Shown here: piece after piece, positions 16,343 to 25,096 of the stretch
Numbering within the stretch: the first letter of the stretch is position 1
Layout of the letters: each line of letters begins with the position of its first letter
NCBI GenBank assembly: GCA_036881905.1
Contig: JBAJNN010000028.1
Coordinates: 1-25,349 of the forward strand
Source of the DNA: JBAJNN01 sp036881905
GTDB taxonomy: Bacteria; Pseudomonadota; Alphaproteobacteria; Rhizobiales; Im1
Length of the DNA: 25,349 nt
Direction of reading: 5' to 3'
Made by a program: the position numbers and the translations under genes
The notes under the pieces: generated by a model
Seen by the model: the letters and a program-made list of their open reading frames with translations, nothing else
Told to the model about the DNA's origin: nothing
The model's database searches: none

Positions 16343-18355
16343 ATGCAATCAGAAGCTATTGCCCCGGAACCGAAACACAGGCTGATGGCCAATGCGCTCA
16401 GAATGCTGGCGATGGATGCCGTTCAAAAGGCGCATTCCGGTCATCCGGGCCTGCCCATGGGGGCGGCCGACATTGCGACCGTACTGTTTACCCGTTTCCT
16501 GAAATTCGACGCCAACGCGCCAAGCTGGCCCGATCGCGATCGATTCATCCTCTCGGCCGGGCACGGCTCGATGCTGCTTTATGCTTTGCTTCACCTGCTC
16601 GGTTATGAAGACATGACCCTTGCGGACATCAAGCGGTTTCGTCAGCTGGGATCGCGCGCGGCCGGTCACCCCGAATATGGAGCGGCGGCGGGAATCGAGA
16701 CCACAACCGGTCCGCTCGGCCAAGGGCTCGCCAACGCCGTCGGCATGGCCATGGCGGAACGCCATCTAGGCGCCGTTTTCGGCCGGCGGACGGTCGATCA
16801 TTACACCTATGTTCTGGCCGGAGATGGCTGCCTTATGGAAGGAATTACCCAAGAGGCGATCGCGCTTGCCGGTCATCTCAACCTGTCGAAACTCATTGTC
16901 CTGTTCGACGATAACGGCATTTCCATCGACGGCCCGGTCACTTTGAGCGAGTCCACCGATCAGGCGGAACGCTTTCGCGCCAGCGGCTGGCATGTGTTGC
17001 AAATTGACGGCCACGATCCGGCGGCCATCGCCGCTGCCATTGCCCAAGCGCGTGAGGCACAAAAACCCTCGCTGATCGCCTGCCGGACCATCATTGGGTT
17101 TGGTGCCCCCAACAAGCAGGGCGGTTGTGGCGCTCATGGCGCTCCATTGGGAGAAGATGAGATTGCCCAAGCTCGAACGCGCCTTGAATGGAATGAGGAC
17201 CCGTTCGTTATTCCAGCGCCGATACGCGATGCCTGGCGCATTGCCGGCCTGCGCGGCTGCAAGCGGCGCAAGGCCTGGGAAGCCCACCTAGCCGGGCTCG
17301 ATCTTGACACCCGCGCCGAATTCGAACGCCGCATGCGCGGCGATTTGCCGGTCCGGCTCGATCAGGTTCTTGAGGATCGTAAAAAGACCGTGATCAAGAA
17401 GCCCGCGGCGCTGGCCACGCGGGCCGCCTCGCAAAATGCCCTCGATGTCATCAACGAGGTTCTGACCGAGACAATCGGCGGATCGGCCGATCTGACCGGT
17501 TCCAATAACACGCTGTCAAAAAACCTGGTGCGAATAACCGCTGAGGATTTCTCCGGCCGTTTCGTGCATTACGGCATACGCGAACACGCCATGGCCGCGG
17601 CGATGAACGGTCTGGCCCTTCATGGCGGTGTCATTCCCTATGGGGGAACCTTTCTGGTGTTCTCCGACTATTGCCGCCCGGCAATCCGCCTGTCAGCCCT
17701 GATGGGCCAGCGGGTCATCTATGTCATGACTCATGATTCCATAGGGCTCGGCGAGGACGGGCCGACACATCAGCCGGTGGAACATCTGGCCAGCTTGCGG
17801 GCCATTCCCGGTCTTCAGGTTCTAAGACCGGCGGATGAAGTGGAAACCCTCGAATGTTGGGAAATCGCCCTGCGCTCCAAGAATCGGCCCAGTATTCTCG
17901 CCCTGACGCGCCAGCAGGTGCCGCCTATGCGCGACGCCTCTCAGCCGGAAAATCTCTCCATGCGCGGGGCCTATGAGCTGGCGGTTCCACCGGGTGAAAC
18001 CGAGATCGTCATTTTCGCCACCGGATCGGAGGTGGAAATCGCCATGGCGGCCAAAGAGCGTCTTGACGCCAAAGGCCATCCGACACGAGTTGTCTCGGTC
18101 GTCTGCTTCGAATTGTTCGCAGACCAGCCCGAGAGCTATCGTAGCGCCATTTTGGGAAGCGAAAAGCTGCGCATCGCCATCGAGGCGGCAATCCCCATGG
18201 GCTGGGAGCGATTTATCGGTCCCGACGGGCTATTTTTCGGCATGCAGGGTTTTGGAGCCAGCGCCCCGGGTCCGGAGCTTTACCGGCATTTCGGGATTAC
18301 CGCGGATCGTGTCGTGACCGCCGCGCTGTCCCGTCTGGCGGATCAGTCCTCTTAA
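16343..18355 (+). CDS. tkt: Transketolase
   Basis: This TPP-dependent enzyme of 670 residues moves two-carbon ketol units between sugar phosphates in the pentose phosphate and Calvin pathways. Visible features are KAHSGHPGLPMGAADIATVLF (residues 29-49), GPLGQGLANAVGMAMAE (123-139), the TPP/Mg site GDGCLMEGITQEA (160-172) with Asn191 in DDNGISIDG, then GGSADLTGSNNT, the pyrimidine domain FVHYGIREHAMAAAMNGLALHGG, THDSIGLGEDGPTHQP and the C-terminal FATGSEVEIAM. The frame extends upstream to 15989, but that stretch overlaps the divergent gene and is not family-like; the ATG at 16343 gives the usual length. It heads the tkt-gap-pgk-fba run, with gap 62 bases downstream. Confidence 0.96.
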   Translation: MQSEAIAPEPKHRLMANALRMLAMDAVQKAHSGHPGLPMGAADIATVLFTRFLKFDANAPSWPDRDRFILSAGHGSMLLYALLHLLGYEDMTLADIKRFRQLGSRAAGHPEYGAAAGIETTTGPLGQGLANAVGMAMAERHLGAVFGRRTVDHYTYVLAGDGCLMEGITQEAIALAGHLNLSKLIVLFDDNGISIDGPVTLSESTDQAERFRASGWHVLQIDGHDPAAIAAAIAQAREAQKPSLIACRTIIGFGAPNKQGGCGAHGAPLGEDEIAQARTRLEWNEDPFVIPAPIRDAWRIAGLRGCKRRKAWEAHLAGLDLDTRAEFERRMRGDLPVRLDQVLEDRKKTVIKKPAALATRAASQNALDVINEVLTETIGGSADLTGSNNTLSKNLVRITAEDFSGRFVHYGIREHAMAAAMNGLALHGGVIPYGGTFLVFSDYCRPAIRLSALMGQRVIYVMTHDSIGLGEDGPTHQPVEHLASLRAIPGLQVLRPADEVETLECWEIALRSKNRPSILALTRQQVPPMRDASQPENLSMRGAYELAVPPGETEIVIFATGSEVEIAMAAKERLDAKGHPTRVVSVVCFELFADQPESYRSAILGSEKLRIAIEAAIPMGWERFIGPDGLFFGMQGFGASAPGPELYRHFGITADRVVTAALSRLADQSS

Positions 18356-18417
18356 AAGGCGGTACTCATTCATCTGATTCAGTATAAATTCTCTCGGAGA
18401 GGAGGCAACGGAAATTC

Positions 18418-19425
18418 ATGACGGTTCGCGTCGCCATTAACGGATTTGGGCGCATTGGTCGGCTCACATTGCGCGCGTGGCTGCAATCACCGCGCCTAGA
18501 CATGGAAATCATTGCCATCAACAATCGCTGTGAGGCCGAAATGGCCGCCCATCTCTTCAAATACGACTCCGTGCACGGCCCGTTTCACGGCGCGGTCTCG
18601 GCTGGTCAAGACCACATTGAGATTGACGGCCACCCGATCGCCTATAGTCGCGAGGATAATCCACGCCAATTGCCCTGGCGGGCCCTCAATATCGATGTTG
18701 TGATGGAATGCACCGGACAATGGCGCGACCGTAAGGCCATTGCGGGCCATCTCGATGCGGGAGCTAAAAAGGTTTTGGTCTCCTCGCCGGTCAAAGACGG
18801 CGATCTGACCGTGGTCTATGGCGTCAATCACCACCGTATCGAAGCCCGCCATGGCATCGTCTCCAATGCCTCTTGTACAACCAACTGCCTTGCGCCCGTT
18901 GCCATGGTGCTGCATGATTTATGTGGCATCGAACACGGTTTCATGACCACGATTCACAGTTACACCACCGACCAGAGATTGCTCGACAATTCCCACGGAA
19001 CCGACAGGCGGCGCGCCCGCGCCGCCGGGCTATCGATGATCCCGACCTCCACCGGGGCCGCGCGCGCCATGGGCGAGGTTCTGCCGGCTCTGAAGGGCAG
19101 AATCGACGGCGCGGCGCTGAGAGTGCCGACGCCGAATGTCTCGCTGATCGATCTGGTCTTCACTCCCGAACGCGCCGTGGAGGCGCAAGAGATTAACGCA
19201 GCCATGAACGAGGCGGCGAATGGCGCGTTCAAAGGCGTGCTCGGAATCTGCGATGAGGCACTAGTTTCCATAGACTTCACCCACAATCCGGCATCGGCGG
19301 TTTTTGATGTGAGCCAGACCCAGATCGTCGGCGACAGGCTGGCGCGGATCGGCGCCTGGTATGATAATGAATGGGGGTTTGCAAACCGGATGAACGATAC
19401 CGCGGCCTTCATGGGCAAGTTGTAA
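18418..19425 (+). CDS. gap: Glyceraldehyde-3-phosphate dehydrogenase, type I
   Basis: This 335-residue enzyme interconverts glyceraldehyde-3-phosphate and 1,3-bisphosphoglycerate. The Rossmann fingerprint INGFGRIGR is at residues 7-15. The catalytic Cys153 lies in SNASCTTNCLAP, and His180 in TTIHSYT. The residue that normally selects NAD (Asp after VAIN) is Asn36, followed by Arg37 (IAINNRCEAE), and the loop at 188-193 reads LLDNSH, close to the LLDASH of plastid NADP-using enzymes. This suggests relaxed or NADP(H) preference, a prediction only. GGAGAGGAGG precedes the ATG, a strong ribosome site. It sits between tkt and pgk, so it should serve both glycolytic and gluconeogenic flow. Confidence 0.96.
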   Translation: MTVRVAINGFGRIGRLTLRAWLQSPRLDMEIIAINNRCEAEMAAHLFKYDSVHGPFHGAVSAGQDHIEIDGHPIAYSREDNPRQLPWRALNIDVVMECTGQWRDRKAIAGHLDAGAKKVLVSSPVKDGDLTVVYGVNHHRIEARHGIVSNASCTTNCLAPVAMVLHDLCGIEHGFMTTIHSYTTDQRLLDNSHGTDRRRARAAGLSMIPTSTGAARAMGEVLPALKGRIDGAALRVPTPNVSLIDLVFTPERAVEAQEINAAMNEAANGAFKGVLGICDEALVSIDFTHNPASAVFDVSQTQIVGDRLARIGAWYDNEWGFANRMNDTAAFMGKL

Positions 19426-19449
19426 CCACGAGGTGAGAAGGAAAAGCCG

Positions 19450-20679
19450 ATGACTCCCGCGCGAGACTCAGACGGCACGTCGTTGCGCACGCTCGATGAT
19501 ATTGATCCCGCGGGCAAGCGCGTGCTCATGCGCGCCGACCTCAATGTTCCGTTCAAGGGCGATCGTGTTCTTGATGTGACGCGCATTGCCCGTCAGGCTC
19601 CCACCATCAGGGAATTGGCCGGCAAGGGGGCGATTGTTATCGTTTTGTCGCATCTGGGCAGGCCGCAAGGAACGCCGGTGCCCGATCTGTCCTTGCGGTC
19701 GGTTGCTCCGGTGTTGTCGCGGGTGAGCGGCGGAAAGGTCCGGTTTGTGGAAACCGATTGGAGCGATGACGCGCCGCGCCGCGCCGTCGCCGAAGCGCGC
19801 CCCGGCGATATATTGCTTATGGAAAACACCCGCTTCCACCCCGGCGAGGTGGAAAACCGGCCGGGCTTCGTCAAAAAACTTATGGAGCTTGCCGATCTCT
19901 ATGTCGACGATGCTTTTTCCACCGCCCATCGCTGTCATGCCTCCAATGAGGGAATCGCCCATTTCCTGCCCGCCGTGGCCGGGCGGGCTATGGAAGCCGA
20001 GCTCAAAACGCTTGCGAGAATGCTCCGCTGCCCTAAGCGGCCCTTTGTCGCCGTGGTCGGCGGGGCCAAAATATCGACCAAACTCGACCTCCTCGGCGCT
20101 CTCGCCCGCAAGGTGGACAAGCTGATTATCGGCGGCGGCATGGCCAACACTTTTCTCGCCGCTCTCGGCAAACCGGTCGGGCGCTCGCTGTGCGAGCATG
20201 ATTTGCTGACCGCGGCACGCGAAATTTTCGACAATGCCGGTGACGCCATCATGCTCCCCGAGGATGTTGTCGTTGCGCAAAATTTCAAACCACATGCCCA
20301 CCATCGCACCGTGGATGTGGACAACATCAATGCTAGAGAGCGCATTCTCGACATTGGTCCGCGCAGCATCGCCGCGATCAATGAGTGTTTTTCCAAAGCC
20401 CGCACCTTGGTGTGGAACGGCCCGTTCGGCGCGTTCGAGTTGCCCCCCTTCGACCGCGGCACTCTCATGACGGCACGTCACGCCGCCATGCTCAGCCGGT
20501 CCGAGCAATTATGCTCGGTGGTCGGCGGCGGCGACACGGTCTGCGCGCTCAATCGGGCCGGGGTCACCGATGACTTTACCTATATTTCCATGGCCGGAGG
20601 CGCGTTTTTACAATGGTTGGAAGAAAAGCCCTTGCCCGCTGTGGACGTGCTGAAAACAGCAACGGACCATGACCGATGA
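19450..20679 (+). CDS. pgk: Phosphoglycerate kinase
   Basis: This 409-residue cytoplasmic enzyme transfers phosphate between 1,3-bisphosphoglycerate and ADP. The substrate-site motif RADLNVPF is at residues 28-35 and SHLGRPQG at 67-74; LLMENTRFHPGE and DAFSTAHRCHAS follow. The C-terminal nucleotide domain has VVGGAKISTKLDLL, LIIGGGMANTFLAALG, VWNGPFGAFELPPF and VVGGGDTV (357-364). The start ATG at 19450 has AGGAAAAG upstream and gives a short N-terminal extension of about 10 residues before the usual beginning. It lies 24 bases after gap and 61 bases before fba, so all are probably one transcript. Confidence 0.96.
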   Translation: MTPARDSDGTSLRTLDDIDPAGKRVLMRADLNVPFKGDRVLDVTRIARQAPTIRELAGKGAIVIVLSHLGRPQGTPVPDLSLRSVAPVLSRVSGGKVRFVETDWSDDAPRRAVAEARPGDILLMENTRFHPGEVENRPGFVKKLMELADLYVDDAFSTAHRCHASNEGIAHFLPAVAGRAMEAELKTLARMLRCPKRPFVAVVGGAKISTKLDLLGALARKVDKLIIGGGMANTFLAALGKPVGRSLCEHDLLTAAREIFDNAGDAIMLPEDVVVAQNFKPHAHHRTVDVDNINARERILDIGPRSIAAINECFSKARTLVWNGPFGAFELPPFDRGTLMTARHAAMLSRSEQLCSVVGGGDTVCALNRAGVTDDFTYISMAGGAFLQWLEEKPLPAVDVLKTATDHDR

Positions 20680-20740
20680 CAGCGATACGCCGATCGGATA
20701 GAATTTCAGAAACCGTTTATCGAGTAAGGGGGACGTGAAT

Positions 20741-21766
20741 ATGATTGAAAGCCTGCATGAGACTGCAAAAGCCATGGTCACGCCGGGCAAAGGCATTCTA
20801 GCCGCCGATGAGAGCACGGGGACGATTTCGAAACGCTTAAGCGCAACCGGCATGGACCCGGGCCAAGAGATGCGGCGCGATTATCGCGAGATGCTGTTCG
20901 GGGCCCGTGAGGCGCTAGAAAATTATATTTCCGGCGTGATTCTTTATGATGAAACGATCCGCCAAAACGCTTCCGACGGCACGGCCTTCGTGGAAATGCT
21001 CACTCAGGCCGGCGTGCTGGTCGGCATCAAGGTGGATACCGGCGCCAAGCCTCTTGCCGGTTCGCCGCGGGAAACCGTCACCGAGGGCCTTGACGGTTTG
21101 CGTGAGCGCTGCGCGCAATATCGCGGGCTTGGCGCGCGTTTTACCAAATGGCGCGCGGTGATCGGGATCGGCGACGGGCGGCCCAGTCGCAATTGCATTC
21201 ATACCAACGCGCACGCGCTGGCCCGCTATGCCGCATTGGCGCAGGAGGCCGGACTTGTTCCCATCGTGGAACCGGAAGTCTTGATGGATGGCGACCATGA
21301 AATCACGCGCTGCATGGAGGTCACCGAGGCCGTTTTGAATGCTATCTATGAAGAACTCCATGTCCAGGGGGTCAGGCTCGAGGGTATGATTTTAAAACCC
21401 AATATGGTTGTCTCCGGCAGTCTGTGCCGTAAGCAGGCAAGCGTGGAACAAGTTGCCCAAATGACCGTCACCTGCCTGAAGCGCGCGGTGCCGGCGGCGG
21501 TCGCCGGTATTGCCTTCCTCTCCGGCGGTCAAGCTGGTGAGATGGCGACCGCTCGCCTTTGCGCCATGAATGCGACGTTTTCCACGCCATGGCCCTTGAG
21601 CTTTTCCTATGGCCGCGCCCTACAGGCCGATGCTCTGAAACTTTGGGCGGGGAAAGCGCAAAATGTCGCACGCGCGCGCGCCGCCTTGACCCATCGGGCG
21701 TATATGAACGCGCTTGCCGCAAGCGGGCGCTGGTCACCCGAGGCCGAGCGGGGCAACATAGACTGA
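20741..21766 (+). CDS. fba: Fructose-bisphosphate aldolase, class I
   Basis: This 341-residue Schiff-base aldolase of the class I (eukaryote-like) type cleaves or forms fructose-1,6-bisphosphate. Active-site residues can be placed: Asp23 in GILAADESTGTISKRL, Lys97 and Lys136 (KVDTG, FTKWRAV), Glu177 in IVEPEVLMDGDH and the Schiff-base Lys219 in MILKPNMV. FLSGGQAGEMATARL and the FSYGRALQ stretch are also family marks. AAGGGGG lies 9 bases before the ATG at 20741, which is preferred over a GTG two codons earlier. It is not metal-dependent like the class II enzyme. It is the last gene of the tkt-gap-pgk-fba run. Confidence 0.95.
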   Translation: MIESLHETAKAMVTPGKGILAADESTGTISKRLSATGMDPGQEMRRDYREMLFGAREALENYISGVILYDETIRQNASDGTAFVEMLTQAGVLVGIKVDTGAKPLAGSPRETVTEGLDGLRERCAQYRGLGARFTKWRAVIGIGDGRPSRNCIHTNAHALARYAALAQEAGLVPIVEPEVLMDGDHEITRCMEVTEAVLNAIYEELHVQGVRLEGMILKPNMVVSGSLCRKQASVEQVAQMTVTCLKRAVPAAVAGIAFLSGGQAGEMATARLCAMNATFSTPWPLSFSYGRALQADALKLWAGKAQNVARARAALTHRAYMNALAASGRWSPEAERGNID

Positions 21767-22164
21767 ATGATTTGGGAGGATGCGCTAAAAATAAGAGGTA
21801 AATCTCGTGGCGATATTATGCGCTTTTCTAAAGATTTTCAATGCCGTCATCCTTTTGGATCCATCCAATCTGAAGACTATGATCTAAAGAATGTTCGACA
21901 TGAGTCTGACTTGCATCTGTCAAAGCCCCTAGAGCCTGGGGAATAGCCTTGCCTGGCGGGTCTTTCCTTGCATGTCTCGCCGTCTCAAACGCCATTCAGG
22001 GCAAATAAACCGGTGCTTGAGCCTAGGGTCGGGACATAGACCGGTTTTTTGTTTTTCCCCCTATGAAAAAGCGCTTTTTTCCGTTATCATGAAAGAGACA
22101 TCATGGAATCGGTGTTACAAAGTTGAAAGTGATGAACTCAAAAAAAGTGTGAGGAGTATTGATC
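21767..22164. other. 398-base gap between fba and satP without a convincing gene
   Basis: Short open frames here (for example 21972-22175) look like chance readings: they have no family features and run across a strong hairpin. The stretch contains a clear terminator at 22007-22056, about 240 bases after fba, and a 14-base perfect palindrome (AAAAAGCGCTTTTT, about 22066-22079). A small RNA ending at the terminator is possible, but no known RNA family was recognised. The last 100 bases should hold the satP promoter. Confidence 0.5.
22007..22056 (+). terminator. Factor-independent terminator
   Basis: AAACCGGT at 22007-22014 pairs perfectly with ACCGGTTT at 22040-22047 across a 25-base loop, and a T-rich run (TTTTTTGTTTTT) follows. 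The stem is 8 base pairs and GC-centred. It would end transcripts coming from fba, or a small RNA between fba and satP. Confidence 0.72.
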
Positions 22165-22767
22165 ATGGAAAGTAAGCTGGCTAACCCGGCCCCGTTGGGT
22201 TTGATGGGGTTTGGGATGACGACTGTTCTTCTTAACATCCACAATGCCGGATTTTTCCCGCTTGGCTCGATGATACTGGCGATGGGCATCTTTTACGGCG
22301 GGTTGGCTCAGATCATCGCAGGCGTCATGGAATTCAGGAAAGGAAATACGTTTGGCGTCACCGCATTTTCGTCCTTCGGCCTGTTTTGGCTGACGCTGGT
22401 TGCTCTGCTGGTCATGCCCAAATGGGGCTGGACACAACCGGCGTCTCATACCGCCACGGGCTGGTATATGATCTTGTGGGGGGTCTTCACCGCCGTTATG
22501 TTCGTGGGAACGTTACGTCAGAATTTCGCCCTGCAATTCGTTTTCGCCAGCCTGGCCATACTGTTTTTCCTGCTGGCGGCCGGCGACTTCACCGGCAGCG
22601 CCTCGATCGGCGTCATCGCCGGTTTTGAAGGCATCGTGTGCGGTGCGAGCGCCATCTACCTGGCAATGGCGCAAGTGTTGAATGAAGAGTTTGGCTGCAC
22701 CGCACTCCCCATCGGCGCCAAACAAGGTCAATCGAAACCCGTGGAACACTCAAGGAAGCGAGCCTAA
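22165..22767 (+). CDS. satP: Acetate/succinate transporter, GPR1/FUN34/YaaH family (SatP-like)
   Basis: This 200-residue inner-membrane protein of the acetate uptake transporter family has six hydrophobic segments. The signature NPAPLGLMGFGMTTVLLNIHNAG begins at residue 7. FYGGLAQIIAGVMEFRKGNTFGVTAFSSFGLFWLTL, GWYMILWGVFTAVMF and FEGIVCGASAIYLAMAQVLNEEFG are also characteristic. The ATG at 22165 has GAGGAG 9 bases upstream and is preferred to a TTG two codons before. The family imports acetate or succinate with protons. The next gene is acetyl-CoA synthetase, so acetate is the likely substrate here. The short C-terminal tail after LNEEFG is hydrophilic and not conserved. Confidence 0.92.
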   Translation: MESKLANPAPLGLMGFGMTTVLLNIHNAGFFPLGSMILAMGIFYGGLAQIIAGVMEFRKGNTFGVTAFSSFGLFWLTLVALLVMPKWGWTQPASHTATGWYMILWGVFTAVMFVGTLRQNFALQFVFASLAILFFLLAAGDFTGSASIGVIAGFEGIVCGASAIYLAMAQVLNEEFGCTALPIGAKQGQSKPVEHSRKRA

Positions 22768-22861
22768 ACTCAAAAGTTGTTTGGGCTGATAATGTTTGAT
22801 GGAAGTGGAGAGTCTTTTTACTGGGAATGGAGCGTGAGGTTGAGATAAAAATATTCTTTTA

Positions 22862-22976
22862 TTTGCAACAGCTTAGATTTTAGAGGTCAATCAAGGAATC
22901 GATTGATGCCGAGTCTGCTGCAAAAAATCCGATAAAATACCGGCTTTCCAAATCAAGTATTTTTTCATTTAATACT
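22862..22976. promoter_or_regulatory. Inverted repeats upstream of acs
   Basis: The 232-base gap before acs is AT-rich and holds three small inverted repeats: TCAATC/GATTGA (22887-22906, 8-base spacer), TTTGCAACAGC/GCTGCAAA (about 22862-22872 and 22917-22924), and AGTATT/AATACT (22956-22961 and 22971-22976) about 5 bases above the acs ribosome site. The first could be an operator; the last could affect translation. No known regulator motif was recognised, and repeats this short can arise by chance. Confidence 0.35.
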
Positions 22977-22999
22977 AAAAGGAAGGAGAATCAACAATC

Positions 23000-24952
23000 A
23001 TGTCCACAAGAAAAATTTATCCCGTTACCGATGATTGGGCGAAGCGGGCCCATATAGACCGCGCCCATTATGACGTGATGTATAAGACGTCCATTGAGGA
23101 TCCGGAAGGCTTCTGGGGCGAGCACGGCCGACGGATCGACTGGATCAAACCCTACAACACGGTCAAAAACACTTCATGGCGGCCGGATCATGTCTCCATC
23201 CGATGGTATGAGGATGCGACGCTGAATGTCTCGACCAACTGTATCGACAGGCATCTCGGGAAACGCGCGGACAAGGTGGCGATCCTCTTCGAGGGAGACA
23301 ACGCGCAAGACAGCAAAGCCATCACCTACCGCGAACTTCATGACCATGTGTGCCGTTTTGCCAATGTGCTCAAGACTAACGGCGTGAAAAAATCGGATCG
23401 GGTGACGATCTATCTGCCGATGATTCCCGAAGCGGCCTATGCCATGCTGGCCTGCGCCAGGATCGGGGCGGTTCATTCCGTCGTCTTCGGCGGTTTTTCC
23501 CCTGCCTCGCTCGCCAGGCGCATCATGGATGCAAAATCGAAACTCGTCATTACCGCCGATGAGGGCATTCGCGGCGGGCGCGTTATCCCGCTTAAGACCA
23601 ATACCGACGAAGCGCTCAAACGCTGCTCCGGCGATGAAAAACTGCTGGTCATACGCCGAACCGGCGCGGCAATCCCCTGGCAAAATGGCCGTGACCGATG
23701 GTTGCATGATGAATTGGAAAAAGTATCGGCTGACTGTCCAGCCGAGGAAATGGCGGCGGAAGACCCGCTGTTTATTCTCTATACCTCGGGTTCGACTGGT
23801 GCGCCCAAGGGGGTAGTCCACAGCCAAGGCGGTTATCTGGTCTGGGCCTCGATGACCCACCATTATGTTTTCGATCACCATGAAGACGACATATATTGGT
23901 GCACGGCCGATGTCGGCTGGATCACCGGCCACAGCTACGTCGTCTATGGCCCGCTTGCCAATGGCGCCACGACATTGATGTTCGAGGGGACGCCGAACCA
24001 CCCCGATGCGTCGCGGATCTGGCAGGTGGTTGACAAACACAAAGTCACCACCCTTTACACCGCGCCGACCGCCATTCGCGCCTTGATGAGAGCCGGCGAC
24101 GACTACGTTCTCAAAACGAGCCGCGCCTCCTTAAAGCTTCTCGCTACGGTCGGCGAGCCGATCAACCCGCAGGCATGGCAGTGGTATTACACAATCGCCG
24201 GCGCGGCGCGCTGCCCGATCATGGACACCTGGTGGCAGACCGAGACCGGCGGGACCATGATTACGCCATTGCCCGGCGCCACCGACCTCAAACCGGGCGC
24301 GGCCACCCTGCCCTTCTTCGGCATAAAGCCGGCGCTGGTCGATGATCACGGCAACATCCTTAAAGGGGAAAGCCGGGGTAATCTGGTCATATGCGATTCA
24401 TGGCCCGGTCAGGCCCGAACCCTTTATGGCGACCATGACCGTTTCGTCAAAACCTATTTTTCGACCTGTCCGGGCTTGTATTTCACCGGTGATGGCTGCA
24501 AGCGCGATGGTGATGGGTATTACTGGATCACCGGCCGGGTCGATGACGTGATCAATGTTTCCGGTCACCGAATCGGCAGCGCCGAGATCGAATCCGCCCT
24601 TGTCGCCCACCCCAAAGTCTCCGAATCCGCCGTGGTCGGTTTTCCCCATGACATCAAGGGCCATGGTCTTTATGCTTATGTCACGCTGATGGCCGGCGAA
24701 CAGCCCTCGGATGCTCTGGACCAAGAACTCAAACAGTGGGTTCGCAGGGAAATAGGATCAATCGCCACGCCCGATAGGCTCCAGTTTTCCTCGGATCTGC
24801 CGAAAACCCGCTCGGGCAAGATCATGCGCCGAGTCTTACGCAAGATCGCGGTGGATGATTTCACCAATCTTGGCGATACCTCCACCCTTGCCAATCCTCA
24901 GGCGGTCGATGAGCTGATCAAAAACCGGCGCGGTTTGGATAAGAATCGCTAA
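23000..24952 (+). CDS. acs: Acetyl-coenzyme A synthetase
   Basis: This 650-residue cytoplasmic enzyme activates acetate with ATP and CoA through acetyl-AMP. The ANL-superfamily P-loop YTSGSTGAPKG is at about residues 261-271, preceded by the Acs core (IYLPMIPEAAYAMLACARIGAVHSVVFGGFSP). The later motifs MDTWWQTETGG, YFTGDGCKRDGDGYYWITGRVDDVINVSGHRIGSAEIE and KTRSGKIMRR are present. Lys607 in RSGKIMRR is the conserved lysine that lysine acetyltransferases modify in Acs. Length agrees with bacterial Acs. AGGAAGGAG precedes the ATG at 23000. It follows the SatP-like transporter, giving an acetate uptake and activation pair. Confidence 0.96.
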   Translation: MSTRKIYPVTDDWAKRAHIDRAHYDVMYKTSIEDPEGFWGEHGRRIDWIKPYNTVKNTSWRPDHVSIRWYEDATLNVSTNCIDRHLGKRADKVAILFEGDNAQDSKAITYRELHDHVCRFANVLKTNGVKKSDRVTIYLPMIPEAAYAMLACARIGAVHSVVFGGFSPASLARRIMDAKSKLVITADEGIRGGRVIPLKTNTDEALKRCSGDEKLLVIRRTGAAIPWQNGRDRWLHDELEKVSADCPAEEMAAEDPLFILYTSGSTGAPKGVVHSQGGYLVWASMTHHYVFDHHEDDIYWCTADVGWITGHSYVVYGPLANGATTLMFEGTPNHPDASRIWQVVDKHKVTTLYTAPTAIRALMRAGDDYVLKTSRASLKLLATVGEPINPQAWQWYYTIAGAARCPIMDTWWQTETGGTMITPLPGATDLKPGAATLPFFGIKPALVDDHGNILKGESRGNLVICDSWPGQARTLYGDHDRFVKTYFSTCPGLYFTGDGCKRDGDGYYWITGRVDDVINVSGHRIGSAEIESALVAHPKVSESAVVGFPHDIKGHGLYAYVTLMAGEQPSDALDQELKQWVRREIGSIATPDRLQFSSDLPKTRSGKIMRRVLRKIAVDDFTNLGDTSTLANPQAVDELIKNRRGLDKNR

Positions 24953-25096
24953 AAACACGCTATCCCGCAAGCCTTACCGGCGAACCGCCTAGCCGCTCCG
25001 TCGCCTGAGCGCCTCTAAAAACCTAAAACGTTGGATATAGCGCAAGGAGACGCATTTTCGAGAAGCGCAGTTAATTTAAATCGCGTTGATGAGCCT

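Noticed and set aside
19468..20508. Long minus-strand frame of 346 codons opposite pgk
   Set aside because: It is an antisense shadow caused by high GC; the plus strand encodes a complete phosphoglycerate kinase.
21972..22175. Plus-strand open frame of 67 codons before satP
   Set aside because: It runs straight through the terminator hairpin and overlaps the satP start; composition is not protein-like.
23174..24040. Minus-strand frame of 288 codons opposite acs
   Set aside because: It is an antisense shadow; the plus strand has all acetyl-CoA synthetase motifs.
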